From the NCBI GenBank assembly GCA_027886175.1, contig JAJNNQ010000023.1, positions 1,270,501 through 1,334,500 on the forward strand: 64,000 nt of DNA, read 5' to 3'. The notes under the pieces were generated by a model. It saw nothing but the letters and a program-made list of their open reading frames with translations, ran no database searches and was not told the DNA's origin. This document shows positions 42,959 through 55,378 of this stretch, one piece after another; the stretch's first letter is position 1, and each line of letters begins with the position of its first letter. The position numbers were made by a program, and so were the translations under genes. Source of the DNA: Phylloscopus collybita. Taxonomy: Eukaryota; Chordata; Aves; Passeriformes; Phylloscopidae.

Positions 42959-45544
42959 GGATCATGCTGGAGAAGTCTGTGCTGAGTAAAAATGTAAATA
43001 AAGGCTAAAAAGTGCAGTCGAAGCTCAAGAGGAATATCACCTCCTGGGAGGTGAGGGAGGAAGAGTCTGTCACTCCAGGTGGGACTTGGACCCTCCAGCT
43101 GTGAGAGGTTGAGAAGGGGTTAAACTCTGTGTGGAAGTGCAGGACATGCCTGTCACAGGACAGTCCTGTCATGAACACAAAAGTGTAGAAGGTGTTTTCC
43201 AGGCATCAAACCAGGAAAAGCTTCCAAAGGAGAGAAATAAGGGACAAAAAAAACCAACAACCCTGGTGCCACAAACTTCAGGGACTGGACCCAGTTGTTG
43301 GGTGGGCATCACAGCCCATGAATCCCAGGAGGGAATGGAGCACAGGGCTGAGGCTGGGCTGGTCACACTGGTCATGCTGGCCTTGGACAGTCCCCAGGGG
43401 CAGATGGACTGGGAACCAGCAGTCACATTTTCGTGATAAAAACACCCAAACCCTGCTGCTGTTGGTCTGGGGGGTCAGATTCTCTCCCCTGAAGTCCAAC
43501 CCTGATGAGCTGGGCTGTCCTCCTTGATTAACTCTTTATTTCACGGAGTCCTTGAGTAGGAGAATGCTGCCAGGAGCAAGGGGTTGCTGGAACCAGACCC
43601 AGTCTGGAGACATGATGGTGTCATGGGACAGATCTCCCAAAGGAGCCCTTGTAGGTGTGATTTTGGGCCATTCTTTGAAATTCAGAAACCAAGAAACTTA
43701 CTGAGTTTTAGAGAAGCTTCTCTCGTACTCACGCAGATCTTTGGCACGCAGAGCTTCAAATAAAGTCAGCTAAGACCAAACTGGGTGATCAGAACCTTCT
43801 CACAACCACCTGGTGCTGCTTGGGGCAGGGGAAGAGTCCATGAGGAGAAGCCCAGCCCAGCAGTGTGGGGTGGTGGGTGAGGTGCCCCCCTGCACAGACA
43901 GACCCCCAGCTCCCCAGCCACGTGCAGACATCGCTCTCCCCTCTGCTGAACAAGGCAAAACATTGTCTGGGGACTGGGCACTGGCAACTTCCTATTCTCT
44001 GGTGAATTGCCCTGCCTGGAGATCCAGTCCTGTGCATGTTTCCATTTCTATACCCACTGCTATAACATCAGGTCCTGGGAATGCTCCCCCCTCCTTGCAC
44101 TCTTTCAGGGGGTATCCATGTTTCCAGTTAATGTGGGGTTTTTTTGCCCTCACTAGAGAATTTTACAAATTGTTTGTTTATTGTGTCAATCTCTGCCTTT
44201 TGTGAGCAGAGGAGGGAGCATCTGGAGAGCATCATGCACTCTTGGCATGGGTGTTCCTGGGAGGCTGAGCTCTCCCCAGTGTGAGAGCAGCAGCCCATCC
44301 CCACTCCCCAAAGCCCATCCTGGCATGGGTGAGCACATTGCTCTGCTCCCAGCTGTGCCAGGGCACTGCCAGGCTGCAGGGGCAACCACGATGGACAATC
44401 ACTTCCCAGGTGGATTCACCTGCCTGCTTCACAGCAGAGCAATGCCTCTGGTGTCTGACTCTCCTGGAATCAGCCTGGCTGATGCAGGAGATAAAGACCT
44501 CTCCATCCACCTGTGCCAAAGCCAGGCAAGGCTGTTGTGCCCACCCACCCTGGGGATTCAGCAGAGCAGCAGCCAACAGCCCACGGCACTGAGGCCAGCA
44601 GCAGCTTCACCTCTGCATCAGAATTTTCCATCACGGCCGAGTCTCGTTGGAGGAAAAAAATGAACTCGTTGGTTCATCAGGAGGAAAATGTCACACAGGA
44701 ATGCACCAGCTTGAGTTAAAGTCTTATCTGAGAAGGTCAGGGGTGCTGGGGAGGGATTGTCTCCTGGAGGCAGGGGAAGACCACCCTGCAGTGGCCCCAT
44801 CACCTACTGGCTGAGTCACAGCTGGGAGGGGACAGCAAAGCAGAGACCCAAATCCAGCCCCAGTGCTGTGACCCAGGGGAGCGCAGCACTCAGTGCACCC
44901 CAGGACCAGCACATGCCTTTCCTGTCCTGCTGGGGCTGCTCAATTGTGTCTGGTTAATTAATATTCATTAAGCCAAAGGGAAAGTTGGATTGCAGTCTGC
45001 TCGTTAAGGTACTGACCCGGGCTCAGGTTCAAGTGATTATTCCTTTATTTATGCTGTGGAAAGTTGCAGTGGGACAGGCCGTACAAACACGCTGGTCTAG
45101 AGCTCAGCTGGGGTCTGGGACACTTCCAGCCAAGTCTCCCCTTCTGCCAGCACTGGAGAAGACCTTGGTCCTCCTTCCCACACCCCAGCTGGTCTCGTGC
45201 CACGGCAATCCATTCGGGAACGTCTCTGGTTTTTCATGGAAATTTCTCGAGTTTTTGGGTTGATCCTGGGGTGGGGTGGGAACATTTCCTGATGCTTTCA
45301 GCGGTTTTGTTGGAATGGTGAGGATCTTCCTGCCCAGCACTGCGGCCAGGGCAGGCTGCTGCTGGCTTGGCAGGCTTGGCAGTGCTCAGAGACCTCAGCT
45401 CCTGGTTTGTGACAAGCAGTGCCACAGCCTGGCAGCCACGCCTGGCGCCGTGGGGAGGCTCATCCCTTCCTGGGGAATGCTGTTCCCAGCTTGGGAGCTC
45501 AGCTGAGCTCAGGGGCTGGCACTGCAGCAAGACTGGACAACTCC
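42959..45544. other. Unique sequence, nothing recognised
   Basis: No CR1 or exon is recognised. A stretch at about 43510-43760 ends in caaataaagtc (AATAAA near 43759) and could be a decayed LTR, but it lacks a TATA box and target duplication. The part at 44940-45060 is AT-rich with ttaattaatattcattaagc and may be a small conserved element. Confidence 0.35.
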
Positions 45545-45784
45545 TGCATTGGGCAGGAGCTGAGTAAGGGCTGGAATCTACATCTTCTCCTGACTCTGCC
45601 ATCTGCTGAAGGGAGCCTGGGCAGGGCAGCAGTTAGTGGGTTTGGCTAGAAGACACAAGGAGGTCACGGTGCTGAAAAGAGGAGTTTTGTTTTTTTAGAG
45701 AAGTAATTGGTGGCATTCCTCAAGGAAGCATGGGGATCTTACACTTTTAAATTACTTTAAGTCATGGTTTTGCCACCAAAAGAG
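45545..45784 (+). repeat. Unidentified repeat, right-half copy (C)
   Basis: 240-bp near-identical copy of 42718-42958. The left-half sequence of the element is absent here. A minus-strand CR1 starts ~20 bp to its right. Confidence 0.9.
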
Positions 45785-45805
45785 ATGGTTGGGGTCATCT
45801 GGGTT

Positions 45806-46130
45806 GGCAGGCAGATCACAGAATGGGTTGGGTTGAAAGGGACCTTAAAGATCATCCCTCTGCCATGGGCAGGGACACCTTCCACTCACCCAGGTTGCTC
45901 CAAGTCCTGTCCAGCCTGGCTTTGGACACTTCCAGGGATCCAGCCTCCTCTGTTGTCTCCTCTGGGCACACTGCAGCATCTCCACATCCTTCCTGAACTG
46001 AGGGGCCCAGAGCTGGACACAGCACTCGAGGTGTGGCCTCAGCAGTGCCCAGCACGGGGGCAGAGTGACCTCCTTGAGACGATGCTGCAGCTCTGAGCAA
46101 TCCTGCTGCAGGTGTTTGATGGTTTGGTGC
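45806..46130 (-). mobile_element. CR1 LINE fragment including ORF2 C-terminal part
   Basis: Minus-strand tail gatcacagaatgggttgggt and gaaagggaccttaaagatca, followed by gtccagcctggctttggaca and then the ORF2-side segment agctggacacagcactcgag and gtgtggcctcagcagtgccc. The frame is broken, and sequence between the two parts is shortened compared with a standard copy. Confidence 0.88.
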
Positions 46131-46857
46131 CTCCATATCCAGCCAGTAGCCAGTGCCAGGCAGAGAGAGCTGCACAGAGAGCCCAGGTTCAGCTCCACCA
46201 CAGGCAGGCAGGGATTTCCAGGTGCTGAATCTGAGGGACATCCTGGAGAAGGCAGGTGGGTGCCCCTGTGTGCCCCAGGGTGGGTTGGGCACCATTCCTC
46301 TGTGCACAGCTTGCCAGGAAAGCTGGTCACACGTTTCTGCCAATTCATCTCAATGGAAACTTTCCATAGTCTAAATTTGTTTAGAAAAAACATTGAAATG
46401 AAACATTCTGCTGATGTCAAGATATTTGGCTTTTGCATTAGCTGGTGAAATGCCCTGATTTTTTTGTTTTGACTTTTTGTTTCTGTATCCTACTGACTTT
46501 ATTATTCCAGTATACCTCATAAAAATAAGAAGTAAAACAAAAAAAAAAAAAAAATTCAAACTGAATTACTTCAGTTGGCTCTAGTGCCATTCTTCAGATT
46601 ACACGAGACTGGCCAGTTGAAAACTTGTTGTTTTCATCCTGATTAGAGACAAAACCCAACCTCCAAAGGGCATAATTTTCTTTGGATTTGGATTATGATC
46701 CTGCCAGCTCAAGGTGCAAGTGTGAGCACCTCACTGGAGCTGAGCTGGGAGGGGGCTGAGGGGCCCCCATGGGTCAGTGCTGGTGCTCTCAGCAATCCCC
46801 CAGCCCCTGCTGAAGCAACAAACTGTGGGGACAGAATGAATTGTCAGCTCCACTGGT
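46131..46857. other. Unique sequence, nothing recognised
   Basis: AT-richer at 46330-46690 with an A run at about 46539-46553. No feature identified. Confidence 0.35.
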
Positions 46858-47107
46858 GGCCTCAGGCTGCACCAGGGGAGGGTCAGGTTGGATATCAGGA
46901 AGGATTTCCTCCCTGAAAGGGTGGTCAGGTGTTGAAAGGAGCTACTCAGGGATGTTTGGAGTGCCCACCTCTGAAGGTGTCCAGGGAATTCCTGGAGGTG
47001 GCACTCAGTGCTCTGGGCTGGTGACAAGGTGGGGATGGGGCACAGCTTGGACTGGGTGATGCTGGAGGTCTTTTCCAGCCTCAGGGATTCTGGGATTCTG
47101 GGATTCT
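46858..47107 (+). mobile_element. CR1 LINE fragment (3' end)
   Basis: Plus-strand CR1: gtcaggttggatatcaggaa, ggatttcctccctgaaaggg, gaattcctggaggtggcact, gctctgggctggtgacaagg, ggtcttttccagcctcaggg. The tail is changed to (gattctgg)n. Confidence 0.93.
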
Positions 47108-48815
47108 CACCTGGCTGAGGAAGGCTTGCCCATGACCATCCATCCCTTCCAGCTCCCAGGGCTGGATCACCACCACCCAGAGACAGGCTGTGGTCCCAAG
47201 CCTGTCCTCTCAGAGCTGGTTTCTGTCCACTGAGCAGAAGTCATGTGTGGTTTCCTGCCAGGAAAGCCCAGCCCAGCCTCCTGCTCCAGCCTGCACCGTG
47301 CAGCTGCGGGGGAAACCCTTCCTGCCTGGAAGCCCTGGATTTGGGCTGGTGTCCTTCAGCAAAACACTGCCTTTGTTCATCCACCCTCTGCCTGGATGCT
47401 CGGTGGCCCGTGGGGACAGCTGCTTCCAGAGGGCTGCAGGGAGGGAGCTGACAAGCCCTGCATGGAAAAGCTGAGGGCTGATGACCCCTACAGTCAGCCT
47501 GGGAAATTCATCCCTGCTCCGGCAGCTCCCACCGACAGCTCCCAGTGCCCACCCGGCCCCAGCCCGGGATGCTGTCTGCCCAAGCTGCACCCCCAGCCCT
47601 TCTTCACCCAGGTCTTTTCAGCTCTCATTTTGGCACCTGAGTTAATAACCACAGGCCCACATCTTCCAGGGAAGGTTTCCAATATGCTTTTACTCCTTTG
47701 GAGTTATATATATATATATTTTTTTTTTTCCCTCTGGAATCCACCTGAGACTCCTCCCAGGTATGTCCCAGAATCTTCACACCTCCTGGAGGAAGCTGAG
47801 ATCCCAGGAAGCAGCCCCAGGTTCCTCCAGGGAAGGTTCCCAAGATGTGTTTGCACATTTGGAAGTATTTCTCCATGCCAGGGTGCACTGGAGACTCCTC
47901 CTGGCATCAGCCAGTCTTTTCCCTTCAGGTTCACCTTCCTGCAAGGAGCATCCTGGCCCAGCCCAGCTGGGTGGACACTGAGATGTGTCACTGAGCTGTG
48001 ACAAAACCCTCGGGATTTGGTGTGGCTCAGTCACTGCTGAGAGACTGAGAACAGCCCAGGGGCTGCCCTGGAAAGCAGAGTGACACAGCCCAGCTCCAGG
48101 TCCCTGCCAGGCAGGACAGGTCCAGGAAAGGGACCACAGGTCCAGGAAAGGGAGCAGCAGCTGCTGTTCACCCCCTCAGCACAGAGCAGCTGAGAGCAGA
48201 GCCTGGAGGAGCCTGTGATCCCACAGCCAGGGAGTGCAGGGAAGAGAGGGAAGGAGGAACTGGGTGCTTGTGGCATTGCTGCAGGAGGTGTTTGTCCTTC
48301 CCATGCCCACATCAGGGACATCTCCACTGCCCTGGGGACACAGGAACCTCCCAGCAGCCAACCACCCCATGGAGACCGACTTGGTTTTATCTGGGAAGTG
48401 TTTACTGGGGAGCCCCTGGTGTGACAAAAGCAGAGACCACACACCAGCCATCCTCTGCAGTATTTATGTGCCTGCCAAAAAACCCCTTTTGCTCAGAGTT
48501 GTCTTCTTGTTGGAAGTAGCAGAGCAGATCTGGGGGTAATTTTCTCATTAGCACAAGGAGGAGCCCCGTGCCCTGCTGTCTGCCACCCCTGCTCAGAGAA
48601 AGGCCTGGAAATCCCTGGAGTGCAGAGTGACTCTGTGACATTCTGCCAAGGCTTCCCCACCCTGTGCAACCCAGGCACTGATTCCTTGCACTGCCACCTC
48701 TTATTAGTGTGGCTCAGATGGGATCAGAAGCAGCATATCCATCCCATTTGCAGTAAGACTTTTATCCCACAGCCAGGGATTCCTGGGTTTATTATAAGTT
48801 TGTGCACTGTGAGTG

Positions 48816-48817
<2 letters not shown>
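47108..48817. other. Unique sequence, nothing recognised
   Basis: Contains a short (TA)n-T run at 47705-47729. No repeat family or exon is recognised. Confidence 0.4.

Positions 48818-48857
<40 letters not shown>
48818..48857. repeat. Poly(T)40
   Basis: 40 consecutive T residues. The right flank gtgaaaatgtccattttgg does not resemble a CR1 or LTR, so the origin is unknown. Confidence 0.9.
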
Positions 48858-48858
<1 letters not shown>

Positions 48859-50570
48859 TGAAAATGTCCATTTTGGAGGCACCTGGGAGTTTAAACCAGA
48901 GTTTTATTCCTGCCTTGGCCGTATTTAATCCAGGAGCTGCCTGAGGGAATGCTGCTGCTGCTGCTGATGCTGTGTGAGTGCAGCCAGAGCAATGCTGAGC
49001 CCTGTGAACCAGCCCTCAGTGAGAGAAAGGCCCTGCTCTGGATTGTGTCCCACACAAACAGGCTGGACAGACAGGACCATGGCTCTTACCTCATTGCTTA
49101 GGAGGGAGCTGAAGGAAATCAGGAAAAAAAACCCCCTGCATGTAAAGGAAAACATGCTCTGAGAGAAATAATTGTTTTTCCATTAAATCTTGCCAATTTT
49201 TGATCAAAGTGTGAATGGGCTGGAGCTGGAGTTTGGCCCCTCATAGTGCATCTCCTGGCAGATCAACTGCTTGGACTTCCCTGTCCCCATCCCCATCCCC
49301 ATCCTCCTCCAAGGGCTGTTCCCCTGGCCAGCCTCACCCAGGAGGCTCATTGGCCAAGGGCAGCACAGGAGCTGGAGGCTTTGGTCATCAATCCCTTCCC
49401 TGGGAACCAGAACTTTCTGTGAGAAGGAAGAAAAGGCTACAAAAGAGTGTTCAGGGTGTGTTCCTGAGGGCCAGGCCAGCTCCCACAGGATGGTCTGACA
49501 GGGCTGGGAGCTGGTTCACCACGAGAGACGAGTTGGGAGGTTTGGGAGAAGGTTGAGGCTGGGCCCAAGGCTCAGGTGGAGCAGGACAGAGCTGTTAAAG
49601 AGGTTGTTTGATGTGTGCTGCACTGAACTCCTCCAGCCTGTGACCCCAAACCCTAAGTCAGGGTGATGAGATGATTACTCCTCCTTCTCCAAGTGGCCCA
49701 ACTGGACAGAGAGCTCTGGCTGCTGGTGCCAGCTCTGGGAATGGCTCTGGTTCCATTCTCAAGCAAGTGCAGACACTGCTTGGCTGGCTGGAGAGTGACC
49801 ACGTGCCCAAGGAACATCCCTGTGTGCTTGGAGGGATGGCACCAACTGAACAGGGAGCTGCTCCTGGGTTCCCCCATCAGGGGTAACAGGGACATCTTGG
49901 CACGAGCACTGCAGGAGCAGTTTGTTGTCTCTGGTGTCACTGTCAAGCCCAGGGAGGATGGAAAGCAGGGTGGTGGCATCAGTGTCATTCACCACATCAT
50001 GTTCATCAGCATGGCCATGATCTCAGAGAGCTGGGAGGTTCAGCTGAGGTGAAATTCCACCCAGCACCAGCAGCCACCACCACGGGTGCCACGGGAACAG
50101 ACCTGCCACCGCTGTCCCCACCCACACGTGCAGTCCCAGAGCCCAGGCTGGTCCCCTTTCTGCTGGGATGGCCACAGGCAGGCCGGGGTCTCACTGAATC
50201 TGGCAGCAATCCTGCCCATGACATCAGCTCAGTGGAGACTTCTCATCGTTCTATTTGCAGAGATTATCTGGAGCAGCCCTTGGCAGCCCTGCAGGGCTGG
50301 GATGCCAGATTTTTTCCCAAATTAGAGGTGAAATGTGCCAGTAGAAACGCAGTGAGAGCCGGGCTCTCTGCCTCCTGACAGGCAGGGTGCTGGCAAAGTG
50401 CTTATCAGGGCAATATCCATCACTCCAGGGGAGCAGGGAGCTGCTGACACCTCACCCAGCACCTGCTCTGGCACCTGCCAAGCCCTCCACACCTGAATCA
50501 GAATCCCAAACATCCCCAGCACACCAGGGTGGGTGCTGATGCAGAGTGTTTGCCTTCCTCACCTTTCCCA
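48858..50570. other. Unique sequence, nothing recognised
   Basis: Contains a short (ccccat)n run near 49284-49304. No gene or repeat signature. Confidence 0.4.
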
Positions 50571-51330
50571 AGACCTGGTTGAGTGTTCAACAAAGGAAAA
50601 CGAGGGGAGTTGAGTGAACCAACCAAGAAAAATTAAAAAATAAAAAATAAATTTCTAGTTAAACATACTGGGAAATGGGCCTGAGATTTTCAGTGTCACC
50701 ATAATTCTTCCCCCTTCAAGGTGTATTTTTTTTTTTCTCCCATGAAATGTCGAGGGCAAGGAAAGGTTTATGCTTTGGGACCATGTGGACCAGTTGGGTG
50801 CTGAGAGGGTCCTTGGTCTCAAGGCTCTTCATGGGGCCTGAGTTTTGGGGTTGAGCATTGGATGCTGCTGTGGAGAGCACACAGAACTGGCTGGGTTTCC
50901 ACGCTCATTACTGTTACAAAACTGTCTAAATGTATAATTGGAGTTTGCATGTTTTATATGCACAAATAAAATGTTAGAGGCACTTCAGAGCAAAAAGTGC
51001 TGTTTCATTAATTTGCTGTAATCTTTTTGTTTTGTTTTGTTTTGTTTTTAACTTCTAGGATGGCATTAGGTATTCCTGTACACAAGGCATCACGTTATTA
51101 CCTTTTAGGCAGTAATCAGACAACATAGAAGTTACTTTTTTTTTGCCTTTTTTTTACCCGTGTTGAGTAAATGCTGAGGCTTTTAGACATCAATTTAATG
51201 AGAATCAGAAGAAACTTCACAGTGTTGACATTTCTGACGCTGCTCTTGTGCTTGCCTTCTCGCAGCCTGATTTACTGGTGCTCTGGTTTGCCAGGATATA
51301 AGTCATTAATCCCCACTGTAAATTAGGGTA
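50571..51330. promoter_or_regulatory. AT-rich unique region, possible conserved elements
   Basis: Low-repeat AT-rich DNA: gtctaaatgtataattggag near 50922, gttttatatgcacaaataaa near 50951, tttcattaatttgctgtaat near 51003, a (TTTTG)n run near 51029-51048, and tcacgttattaccttttagg near 51090. It is similar in character to the other islands. Confidence 0.3.
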
Positions 51331-51456
51331 GGGGAAAAGTTTGAATTGACCTGTGCACATGGTGTAAGCCAGTGTCTCTTCCAAATGCCTGTTGTGCTAA
51401 AGCCAGCATTAACTCTTCGTTTCTCCCTGTCTCCACAATCAAGCAAGGCTTGTTTT

Positions 51457-51612
51457 GCAAGGAAAATGCTGAACACTCAGCCTGGAGCAGGGGATGGGAA
51501 GGTGCAAACCTCCTCATTAGAGATGGGAGAGCAAGGAAAATGCTGAACACTCAGCCTGGAGCAGGGGATGTGGGAAGGGGATGAGAAGGTGCAAACCTCC
51601 TCCTTACAGATG
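51457..51612. repeat. 74-bp tandem duplication
   Basis: gcaaggaaaatgctgaacac starts at 51457 and again at 51531. The second copy carries an extra ~16 bp before ggtgcaaacctcctc. Confidence 0.85.
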
Positions 51613-52916
51613 GGACAGCATCACCATTAGGTCCCCTCAGAAGGAGGGAGCAGCACTCCCTAATCAAAAGCTGGAGAGGAAAAATCCTGACAGGGATTTG
51701 GGAAGTGTTTGTAGGAATCCTCTGCAGAACCCTGCTGAGATCCCATCTCTTCTGAAAGCCAAACAAAATGATAAGGGGCTGACAAGCCTAAAGGGCACAA
51801 AAGCTAAAAGTGGGAAAAAAAACCCACAAAAAAACAAAAAAACCCCAACAACCCAGCTGACCAGAAAGGTCACTGCAAATAGGCAAATGCTTGGAGAACC
51901 AGGGAAGTGGAGGAGATGTAACTGCCTGGGGCAGCACAGCTGAGAGCCCCACAGTGAATTTAACTGGAGGAAAAAGTGGGCTGGATATCAGCAAAAAATC
52001 CTGTCTTCCGGGCAGCAGGATCTATGGGAGCAGAGTGGTTTCCCAAGGGACAGAGCAAGAGCTCTATTGCTGGAGTAATTTAAAATTGGATGGGACAGAG
52101 TGCTTGGGAACAGGCTGCAGAGGCTAATTGTGGGCTTGGACTGTGCGAAAATCTGGCATGCATGGAAAAGAAAAGCTTGCTGCAGAGGGATCTATCTGTT
52201 GATCAGTCAGTGGCACGAGGATCAGAGTATGCAGAGCAAGGGAGAGGATTTGGGTCTGAGGGGGATGAGTTGCAGGGGTGCTGGTTCCTGCTGAGCCCCA
52301 GGATCACTGAGAAGCTGGCAGTGCCCTGGGGAGGAGGCAAGGGGCTCCACTACTCCTGCTACCCTGCAGAGAGGGTCTTTGCAGTCCCTCCATCCCCCTC
52401 CTGGTGGGGTTTTGGCGTTTCTGTGCCAGGGAGGAGTTCGGAGGGGTTTCCTTACCCGGGGAGAAGGTGTGATGTCTGTCCAGAGCTCAGCCTCCACCGC
52501 GCCCTGAGGGACAGAGGGATGGCCACTCCGCTATCCTGGCTGGGGTGGGCTGCTCTCCTCTGGGAGAGGCTCCGTGTCCCTGATTTACAGCCCTGCCTGG
52601 CTCCTTGGACCTCGGCACTTCTCTTTCCAAGCACCATAACAGACTGCGGGGCTGGGGAGCTGCGGTGGAGGTGGCTGAGCTGTGGCCCTGCCCGGGACAT
52701 TGTCACAGCGTCAGCTGGAAGGTGGGGACACCTTCCCCTGCCCTCTGCCGGTGGCAGGGCCGTGTCCTTGCAGCTGAATCCAGGCTTAGGGCGGGCTCTG
52801 TGCCTCGGTACCCCACACTGGCACCCTCTGGCTCATCCGTGCTGGGTTCAGACCATTGCATCCCTCACCCACTTGAAACCGGGCACACTGTGTCATGGAG
52901 ATGAGACCCCTCATGG
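51613..52916. other. Unique sequence, nothing recognised
   Basis: The first part (51613-52150) has loose LINE-like character (aattggatgggacagagtgc and ggaacaggctgcagaggcta resemble old CR1 sequence), too decayed to call. A 308-codon plus-strand frame (52090-53016) runs into the next minisatellite and shows no domain. Confidence 0.35.
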
Positions 52917-53252
52917 GGGACACTGGGAAGGACATTGGGACCTGCTGGGAAAGACTGGGAACACGGGTGGGGATACTGAGGGACACTGGGACCTGCTGTG
53001 GGAGACTGGGACCTGATGGGAGACACTGGGAAGGGCACTGGGACATGCTGGGAGACACTGGGAAGGCCACTGGGACCTGATGGGGGACACTGGGAACACG
53101 GGTGGGGACACTGAGGGACACTGGTACATGCCTGGGGGCACTGGGAAGGACACTGGGAAATGCTGGGAGACACTGGGAACACGGGTGAGGATACTGAGGG
53201 ACACTGGGACCTGCTGGGGAACACAGGGGGACACTGGGACCTGCTCTGGGCT
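52917..53252. repeat. G-rich degenerate minisatellite with quadruplex motifs
   Basis: Built of (g)ggacactgggaagg..., gggacctgctgg and gggaacacgggtggggatac sub-units in a higher-order pattern. The last recurs at 52956, 53091 and ~53174. Runs matching G3N1-7 x4 occur on the plus strand at 52957-52982, 53018-53042 and 53092-53117. Frames on both strands are partly open because of the repeat. Confidence 0.9.
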
Positions 53253-54300
53253 GGACACACAGCTCTGCCCTGGGATGTCCCCTCTGTGGTGGTCAGCAGG
53301 AGAGCACCACGCTGCCTGTGCCCACATCTACCCCAAAACCATCCACACCCAAAAAGTCTTCTGGTGTCTGCCAGGACACCAGGGCAAAGCTGGGGGAGCT
53401 GGTGGCAGCAGACTGGCCAGGGCATAGCCCTGCTGCCCCCTGGCAAGCTCAGAGCCCCCTGGGCTCACCCTGCCCAGCTGCAGGCTGTGCAATGACTGGC
53501 TCGCCCCCTTCTCCCTGCAAGACAACCCCTCTGCCAGGCCGAGCAGAGTTAAAAATAGAGCCTTGCTTATGGAAAGTTCATGTTGGATAAGAGACTTAGC
53601 AGGACGCCGCCGAGATCCTCATCTGAATGTAAATCAGCCGCTGCGCTCCGGGCGGGGCGGCGGGGCAGGAGCAGGACGAGCCCCTGGCACAAGAGGTGTC
53701 CCCTCAAATTCAAACGAGACTCTTTGCTGGCTGCTCCTCATCACCAGACCATGGCAGGCTGTGGCTGGGAGTGGCTGGAGCAGTGCTGCCCTCCTGTCGT
53801 AGGGCACAGGGTGCCTGGGTGGGCTTCTCTGGGTGCCACCCCGCTGCTGCTGCTGGGTGCAGTGCCCACGGCCAGACCTTTGCAGGGCCACTCCGCGGGT
53901 CTGGCTGAGCCTGGCACTGGGATTTGTGCCCATGGGTTTCAGCAAGGGGAAAAAAAAGCCTTTGTGTTCGTGTGCCAAGCGCTCTCCTCTCTCTCCGTGG
54001 CGGCGTGGGTGGCTGGGGTGCAGTGGGAGAGGGGTTAAAGCAGCCTCCGGTGTGCTGGGGGGCGGGGGCTCCAGCCACTAACAAGGAATAGTAATGAATG
54101 GAAAAAGTGAAGTGTTTTTTTCCCCCTAAAGCAAACAGCCCGGTCAGATTAGAAGCTCGGAGTGCGCTTTACCCAACTATTAATACATTCCTCGCTCATC
54201 TCAAACTAAACAGCCACGCTGAGCTCCAAGTTCATAAAAACAGCATCAAATCCGTGAGAGCACAGAACATTTCTAGTGTCAGCCAGTAAAGCTGCCTGCT
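53253..54300. promoter_or_regulatory. Unique region with two candidate conserved blocks
   Basis: Two AT-leaning, CpG-containing blocks stand out: 53540-53660 (gttaaaaatagagccttgct, catctgaatgtaaatcagcc, then a CpG-rich stretch) and 54085-54300 (caaggaatagtaatgaatgg, cttacccaactattaataca-like sequence, atttctagtgtcagcc). The rest (53253-53530, 53670-54080) is GC-rich without signal. Confidence 0.28.
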
Positions 54301-55070
54301 GGAGGTGATGGTGCTCTGGCTCCCTGCCTGCCCAGAGGGACAGGCTGGGCCAGGCAGGAGCAAGGCTGGCAAAGGGACCCTCAGCCTCCTCAGCAGGGAC
54401 TGCTGGCAGGACAGGAGGGAGCCAGGAGAAGCTCCTGCCCCTGCTGGAGTTGCCCTGTTTAGAAATGCTGTAGCATGGCAAGCTGGCACTGCCAGGACTT
54501 GGCGCTTGTGTTCGTGGCTGCCAGCACGTGGGATCATCAAGGATGTTGAATTCCCAGTAAACACCCTGCAGGAATCCCCCTGAACCCCAGATGTCCGTGT
54601 TTATCTCCCCTCCCTCTCACAGGCCAGGGCAGAGCCTGGGTGACATCCCTGAGTGGCACCAGCACAGAAACTCGGGCAGATTCTCACAGAGTGAGCATCC
54701 CCATCGAGGACCCTGCAGAGTGCTGGGGCAGGCAGCTGCTCCGGGGCCCTTGGAGCAGAGGAGATCCCTGCTCAGCTCTCCTTGCTGACAAGTGGGAGGC
54801 AGCAGCTGCTTCCCAGATCCCCACAGCTGTGCAATCCATCTGCAGCACACGCTGGGCCGGCTGCAGCTCCCAGGGAGGCTGCAGGGCAGGGCCGTGCATG
54901 GCAGCATCCCCTGTGTCCCCACAGCTGGGACAAGCCCAGCACCTGGCATGGGACAGGGACAGCAGCCAGGTGGCCTGAGGCTGGGCAGGGTGTGCAGCCA
55001 GGGCTGGGAGCTCTGCAGATCCCACCCTGTATTCCTGGCCTCTGTGGCAGCTGCTGCAAGGCAGGTGCAT
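54301..55070. other. Unique sequence, nothing recognised
   Basis: GC-rich. The last bases ggtgca (55065-55070) are the left target duplication of the next element. Confidence 0.4.
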
Positions 55071-55378
55071 GTCACTGTAGGACACAAAGGAAGGACATAA
55101 TTCATATAATTCACTCATAATTCAGAAGGCTGATGACTCTAATTCTGTGTTTATTATCAAAGCACCTGCCTTTATACCTTTTTACAATGAGCCCACCCAA
55201 GAGGTGGGATCCTTGGACCCATTGGTCACATCAAGGGACCATCAAGCAAATTCTCTCCTCTGGGAAAAAAATGTAAAAAAATATGATAGTTTACAATAAC
55301 ATGCCCTTGTTTACCACAAGTGTCCCTGAGAAAGAATTTTCTGAGATCAAAACATGGCAGGCACAAACCATAGCTACA
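55071..55378 (-). mobile_element. Solo LTR with perfect 6-bp target duplication
   Basis: A 308-bp element bounded by ggtgca at 55065-55070 and 55379-55384. On the minus strand it begins TGTAGCTATGG and ends ...TACAGTGACA (TG...CA), with a TATA box (ggtataaagg; core tttata at 55171-55176 on plus) and AATAAA (rc of 55150-55155) only ~15 bases downstream. It is the same family as 39506-39808. The perfect duplication and intact promoter and poly(A) signals show a retroviral insertion later reduced to a solo LTR. Class II is inferred from the 6-bp duplication. Confidence 0.88.

Noticed and set aside
43510..43765. LTR suggested by AATAAA near 43759
   Set aside because: No TATA box, no matching termini, no target duplication and no second copy in the window.
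52090..53016. 308-codon plus-strand frame
   Set aside because: It ends in the G-rich minisatellite, has no domain-like pattern, and overlaps equally open minus-strand frames.
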